From an uncultured Eubacteriales bacterium (GTDB lineage: Bacteria > Bacillota > Clostridia > Lachnospirales > Cellulosilyticaceae): DNA of 17,805 bases. A model generated the notes under the pieces. That model had not been told where the DNA came from and did not search any database. It was given only the letters and a program-made list of their open reading frames with translations. The DNA is taken from contig URVM01000039.1 in assembly GCA_900551325.1 (NCBI GenBank), positions 1 to 17,805 of the forward strand, written 5' to 3'. Positions 14,677 through 17,805 of the stretch are shown one piece after another. A program made the translations under genes and the position numbers. Numbering within the stretch: position 1 is the stretch's first letter; each line of letters begins with the position of its first letter.

Positions 14677-15552
14677 ATGGAAAATAGAGCTATCGTAGAG
14701 CGAGTAGAGTGTTTTGATATTGGGCAAATATTAGAGAGTGGACAAGTCTTTAGGTTTGAAAGAATTAATGATCATACTTATATTCTTATTGCCAAAGGTA
14801 AGTGCATTAAGCTGGTTCAACATCCAGGGAATAATGAGCTTATGATTTACCATACATCTGTAGGTGAGTTTGATGAAGTATGGAAGGATTACTTTGACCT
14901 TCATACAGATTATAAGCATATTAGTGAAACCTTAGGGAATAAAGATGAATATATGGAGGCAGCAGTTAAGTTTGGACAAGGAGTGCGTATATTAAAGCAA
15001 GACCCTTGGGAAATGCTTATTTCATTTATTATTTCTCAAAATAAAGCTATTCCTCAAATTAAACAGTGTATTGCAAGTATTACAGAACGTTATGGTGATG
15101 AGATTGGTTACAACCAAGATACAGAGAAAACTTACTATACCTTTCCAACACCAGAACAACTAGTAAAGGTAAGTGAACAAGAACTTAGAGATTGTAAAGT
15201 AGGATTTCGGGCACCTTATATTGTAGATGCTTGCCAGAAAGTAGTAAGTGGTGAAGTAGACTTAAATGAACTTTTTCACCTACCATCACAAGAAGCTAAA
15301 GAAAAGCTTATGCAAATTAAAGGAGTAGGTCCTAAAGTATCAGACTGTATTTTATTATTTGGATATAGTAAGATGGATTTATTCCCTACAGATGTATGGA
15401 TTAAAAGGGTTATAGAAGGTATGTATTTTGATGGGAAAGAAATTTCCTTAAAGGCCATACAGACTTTTGCAAGAGAGTATTTTGGAGATTTAGCAGGCTA
15501 TGCTCAACAGTATTTATTCTTTTATGGAAGAGAAAATAATCTCTATAAATAA
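14677..15552 (+). CDS. 8-oxoguanine DNA glycosylase/AP lyase, OGG1 type
   Basis: This 291-residue DNA repair enzyme excises 8-oxoguanine and can nick the resulting abasic site. The N-terminal OGG domain includes LESGQVFRF (19-27). The helix-hairpin-helix glycosylase domain follows: WEMLISFIISQNKAI (111-125), the hairpin IKGVGPKVSD (214-223) with catalytic Lys220 (human Lys249), and FPTDVWI (236-242) with Asp239 (human Asp268). Length agrees with clostridial Ogg enzymes. ATG 14677 is preferred: AAAGGA (14661-14666) is 10 nt upstream, while the in-frame GTG at 14668 lies almost on top of that site. It is transcribed divergently from the DUF6062-like gene and is followed by the groESL promoter region. 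Confidence 0.93.
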   Translation: MENRAIVERVECFDIGQILESGQVFRFERINDHTYILIAKGKCIKLVQHPGNNELMIYHTSVGEFDEVWKDYFDLHTDYKHISETLGNKDEYMEAAVKFGQGVRILKQDPWEMLISFIISQNKAIPQIKQCIASITERYGDEIGYNQDTEKTYYTFPTPEQLVKVSEQELRDCKVGFRAPYIVDACQKVVSGEVDLNELFHLPSQEAKEKLMQIKGVGPKVSDCILLFGYSKMDLFPTDVWIKRVIEGMYFDGKEISLKAIQTFAREYFGDLAGYAQQYLFFYGRENNLYK

Positions 15553-15622
15553 TAAGACATAAGGTGTTCAAAAAATTAATAAAAATTTAATAAAAAAAAT
15601 AAGAAAATAATTTAATTTAGGC

Positions 15623-15657
15623 TTGCATTATAATCAAAAATCGAATAATATTATAAT
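15623..15657 (+). promoter_or_regulatory. groESL promoter
   Basis: TTGCAT (15623-15628) is followed after 17 nt by TAATAT (15646-15651), and an overlapping consensus TATAAT is at 15652-15657. The CIRCE operator begins 5 nt downstream, the standard arrangement for HrcA-controlled chaperone promoters. Which -10 is used is unclear. Confidence 0.6.
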
Positions 15658-15661
15658 ATAA

Positions 15662-15688
15662 TTAGCACTCAGGTAGAGTGAGTGCTAA
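15662..15688 (+). promoter_or_regulatory. CIRCE operator (HrcA binding site)
   Basis: TTAGCACTC (15662-15670), a 9-nt spacer, then GAGTGCTAA (15680-15688) match the CIRCE consensus exactly. HrcA repressor is expected to bind here and release on heat stress. Confidence 0.98.
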
Positions 15689-15733
15689 CAAACTAATAAA
15701 ACATATACTTTATCTATAGAAGGAGGTATTTTT

Positions 15734-16018
15734 ATGAATTTAAAACCATTAGGTGACAGAGTTGTACTTAAACAATTAGAAGCCGAAGAAAAAACTCAAT
15801 CAGGGATCATTTTAACAGGTGCTGCCAAAGAAAAGCCACAAGAAGCTGAAGTTGTTGCAGTAGGCCCAGGTGGTATGGTTGATGGCGAAAAAGTTGAAAT
15901 GCAAGTAAAAATAGGTGACAAAGTCATCTACTCAAAATACGCCGGCACAGATGTGACATTAGATAAAGAAGAATATATTATCGTTAAACAAAGTGATATT
16001 TTAGCAATCGTAGAATAA
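15734..16018 (+). CDS. groES: Co-chaperonin GroES
   Basis: This 94-residue cytosolic 10-kDa chaperonin forms the heptameric lid on GroEL. It opens with the conserved NLKPLGDRVV, has a mobile loop around residues 17-33 containing GIIL (24-27) that contacts GroEL, and ends with the usual EYIIVKQSDILAIVE. Length is normal. AGGAGGT lies 6 nt before the ATG. It is the first gene of the CIRCE operon and is 34 bp from groEL. Its last codons lie in the first copy of a 17-bp tandem duplication. Confidence 0.98.
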   Translation: MNLKPLGDRVVLKQLEAEEKTQSGIILTGAAKEKPQEAEVVAVGPGGMVDGEKVEMQVKIGDKVIYSKYAGTDVTLDKEEYIIVKQSDILAIVE

Positions 16019-16037
16019 TAGCAGTCGTAGAATAATA
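16004..16037 (+). repeat. 17-bp tandem duplication at the groES end
   Basis: 16004-16020 and 16021-16037 differ at one base (GCAATCG... and GCAGTCG..., each ending TAGAATAATA). The first copy encodes the last groES residues and stop; the second lies in the groES-groEL gap before the groEL ribosome-binding site. Confidence 0.95.
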
Positions 16038-16052
16038 AGGGAGGTATTTACA

Positions 16053-17690
16053 ATGGCAAAACAAATTCGTTTTGGAATGGAAGCAAGACAATCACTTCAA
16101 TCAGGTGTAGATCAATTAGCAAATGCAGTAAAAGTAACTCTTGGACCAAAAGGTCGTAACGTTGTTCTAGATAAATCATATGGCACACCACTTATTACTA
16201 ATGACGGTGTATCTATTGCAAAAGAAATCGAGCTTGAAGATCCATTTGAAAACATTGGTGCACAACTTGTAAAAGAAGTTGCGACTAAAACAAATGACGT
16301 AGCAGGTGATGGTACAACAACAGCTACAGTACTTGCTCAAGCTATGATTACAGAAGGTCTTAAAAATATTACAGCAGGTGCAAACCCAATTATTATTCGT
16401 CGTGGTATGCAAAAAGCAACAACTGCTGCTGTAGAAGCAATCAAAGGTATGAGCCAAACAGTAAATAGCAAAAACCACATTGCTAGAGTTGCAGCTATTT
16501 CTGCTGGTGATGATGAAGTTGGTAACTTAATCGCAGATGCTATGGAAAGAGTATCAAATGATGGAGTTATTACAGTAGAAGAATCTAAAACTATGACAAC
16601 AGAACTTGAAGTTGTAGAAGGTATGCAATTTGACCGTGGTTACTTATCAGCTTATATGGTAACAGATACAGAAAAAATGGAAGCTGTTCTTGAAAATCCA
16701 TACATTCTTATTACAGATAAGAAAATTAATAATATCCAAGAAATTTTACCAGTGCTTGAACAAATTGTTCAATCAGGAGCAAAACTTCTTATCATTGCAG
16801 AAGATGTAGAAGGTGAAGCGCTTGCTACATTAGTAGTAAACAAACTTCGTGGTACATTTAACTGTGTAGCTGTTAAAGCTCCAGGTTTTGGTGATAGAAG
16901 AAAAGAAATGCTTCAAGATATTGCAACACTTACAGGTGGTACAGTAATTTCTGAAGAAGTAGGTCTTGACCTTAAAGATGCAGGTATTGCACAACTTGGT
17001 CGTGCTGCAAGCGTTAAAATTTCAAAAGAACATACAGTAATCGTAGACGGTGCTGGAGATAAAGATGAGATTGCTAACCGTATCAGTCTTATCCGTCGTC
17101 AAATCGAAGAAACTACTTCAGATTTTGACCGTGAAAAACTTCAAGAACGTCTTGCAAAACTTGCTGGTGGTGTAGCAGTAATTAAAGTTGGTGCTGCAAC
17201 AGAAACAGAAATGAAAGAAAGAAAACTTCGTATTGAAGATGCTCTTGCAGCTACACGAGCAGCTGTAGAAGAAGGTATTATAGCAGGTGGTGGTAGCACA
17301 TATATCCACGTTATGAAAGCTATCGAACCACTTCTTGAAGAAACAATTGGCGATGAAAAAACAGGTGTACGTATTGTACTTAAAGCACTTGAGTCACCAC
17401 TTCGTCAAATCGTTGCAAATGCTGGTCTTGAAGCAGCAGTAATCATTGATAAAGTTAAATCTTCTACTGCAGGTATTGGTTTCAATGCCCTTACAGAAGA
17501 ATATGTAGATATGATTGAGGGCGGTATTATCGACCCTACTAAAGTAACAAGAAGTGCACTTCAAAATGCAACTTCTGTAGCATCTACATTCCTTACAACA
17601 GAATGTATCGTTGCAGATATTAAATCAAACGAACCAAGTATGCCAGCAGGTGGCGGAATGCCAGGCATGGGCGGAATGGGTATGATGTAA
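16053..17690 (+). CDS. groEL: Chaperonin GroEL
   Basis: This 545-residue ATP-driven folding chaperonin forms a double heptameric ring in the cytosol. Conserved features are the nucleotide site LGPKGRNVVLD (30-40), the DGTTT motif with catalytic Asp86, the apical domain in the middle, AGGVAVIKVGAATE, the EEGIIAGGGS region, and the flexible Gly/Met-rich tail (GGGMPGMGGMGMM, 533-545). Length is standard. The ribosome-binding site GGGAGG lies about 9 nt before the ATG. It is co-transcribed with groES under CIRCE control, and no other gene follows before the terminators. Confidence 0.99.
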   Translation: MAKQIRFGMEARQSLQSGVDQLANAVKVTLGPKGRNVVLDKSYGTPLITNDGVSIAKEIELEDPFENIGAQLVKEVATKTNDVAGDGTTTATVLAQAMITEGLKNITAGANPIIIRRGMQKATTAAVEAIKGMSQTVNSKNHIARVAAISAGDDEVGNLIADAMERVSNDGVITVEESKTMTTELEVVEGMQFDRGYLSAYMVTDTEKMEAVLENPYILITDKKINNIQEILPVLEQIVQSGAKLLIIAEDVEGEALATLVVNKLRGTFNCVAVKAPGFGDRRKEMLQDIATLTGGTVISEEVGLDLKDAGIAQLGRAASVKISKEHTVIVDGAGDKDEIANRISLIRRQIEETTSDFDREKLQERLAKLAGGVAVIKVGAATETEMKERKLRIEDALAATRAAVEEGIIAGGGSTYIHVMKAIEPLLEETIGDEKTGVRIVLKALESPLRQIVANAGLEAAVIIDKVKSSTAGIGFNALTEEYVDMIEGGIIDPTKVTRSALQNATSVASTFLTTECIVADIKSNEPSMPAGGGMPGMGGMGMM

Positions 17691-17717
17691 AATCTAACTT
17701 TATAAGTTAGATAAATA

Positions 17718-17751
17718 AAAGACCAAGGTAGCTAGGCTATCTTGGTCTTTT
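17718..17751 (+). terminator. groESL terminator
   Basis: AAAGACCAAG (17718-17727) pairs with CTTGGTCTTT (17741-17750) and the stem extends inward through a G-T pair. The trailing T run is short. A second perfect hairpin just upstream, ATCTAACTT (17692-17700) with AAGTTAGAT (17704-17712), starts directly after the groEL stop and may protect the message end. Confidence 0.85.
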
Positions 17752-17763
17752 CAGATTGTAGAC

Positions 17764-17800
17764 AAAACGGTTGATTGGAAATTTCCAGTCAACCGTTTTT
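17764..17800 (+). terminator. Second terminator at the window end
   Basis: AAAACGGTTGATTGG (17764-17778) pairs with CCAGTCAACCGTTTT (17785-17799) with one G-T wobble, a 6-nt loop and a TTTTTGTTTT tail. It is a tandem terminator for groESL, or serves a gene beyond the window on the other strand. Confidence 0.8.
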
Positions 17801-17805
17801 GTTTT

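Noticed and set aside
16176..17309. Minus-strand frames within groEL
   Set aside because: They are Cys/Phe-rich shadows produced by groEL codon usage on the opposite strand.

Overview
The window is AT-rich DNA with strong Gram-positive Shine-Dalgarno sites, a CIRCE-controlled groESL pair, a YesM/YesN-type two-component system and sugar ABC genes without their own ATPase. This points to an anaerobic Clostridia-type Firmicute. A Lachnospiraceae/Cellulosilyticum-like host is a guess from gene style, not a demonstrated identity.

Layout. 1-730: the tail of a tRNA array (Thr partial, CAT tRNA, Asp, Val, Leu, Arg, Arg, Thr), closed by two rho-independent hairpins (742-862). 917-12878: a large catabolic locus on the plus strand, made of a sensor histidine kinase, an AraC-type response regulator, a sugar-binding lipoprotein, two permeases, a Cys-type sulfatase, a sugar nucleotidyltransferase, an N-acetylhexosamine 1-kinase (NahK-like) and a UDP-hexose 4-epimerase (GalE). 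It ends in an unusual 255-bp imperfect palindrome (12471-12725) and a terminator. 13037-13693: a C-terminally truncated peptidase-E-like gene abutting a second G-rich palindromic element. 13722-14498 (minus): a DUF6062-like protein with two CxxC...CxxH modules. 14677-15552: an 8-oxoguanine DNA glycosylase of the OGG1 type. 15623-17800: promoter, CIRCE, groES, groEL and terminators.

How the central genes fit together (inference). The two-component system senses an extracellular glycan fragment and activates the transporter. An NgcE-like binding protein delivers an N-acetylhexosamine-containing, possibly sulfated, sugar to the permeases. The sulfatase has no signal peptide, so it would desulfate the sugar inside the cell. 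NahK would make HexNAc-1-phosphate, the nucleotidyltransferase would make UDP-HexNAc, and GalE would interconvert the GalNAc and GlcNAc forms. GalE has Cys at the position equivalent to E. coli Tyr299, the configuration known to admit N-acetylated substrates. No lacto-N-biose phosphorylase and no nagA/nagB is present in the window. The layout therefore suggests a salvage route for free, formerly sulfated HexNAc that runs through UDP-sugars rather than through GlcNAc-6-phosphate. This is the most interesting functional proposal here. The two palindromic elements are the most interesting structural one.
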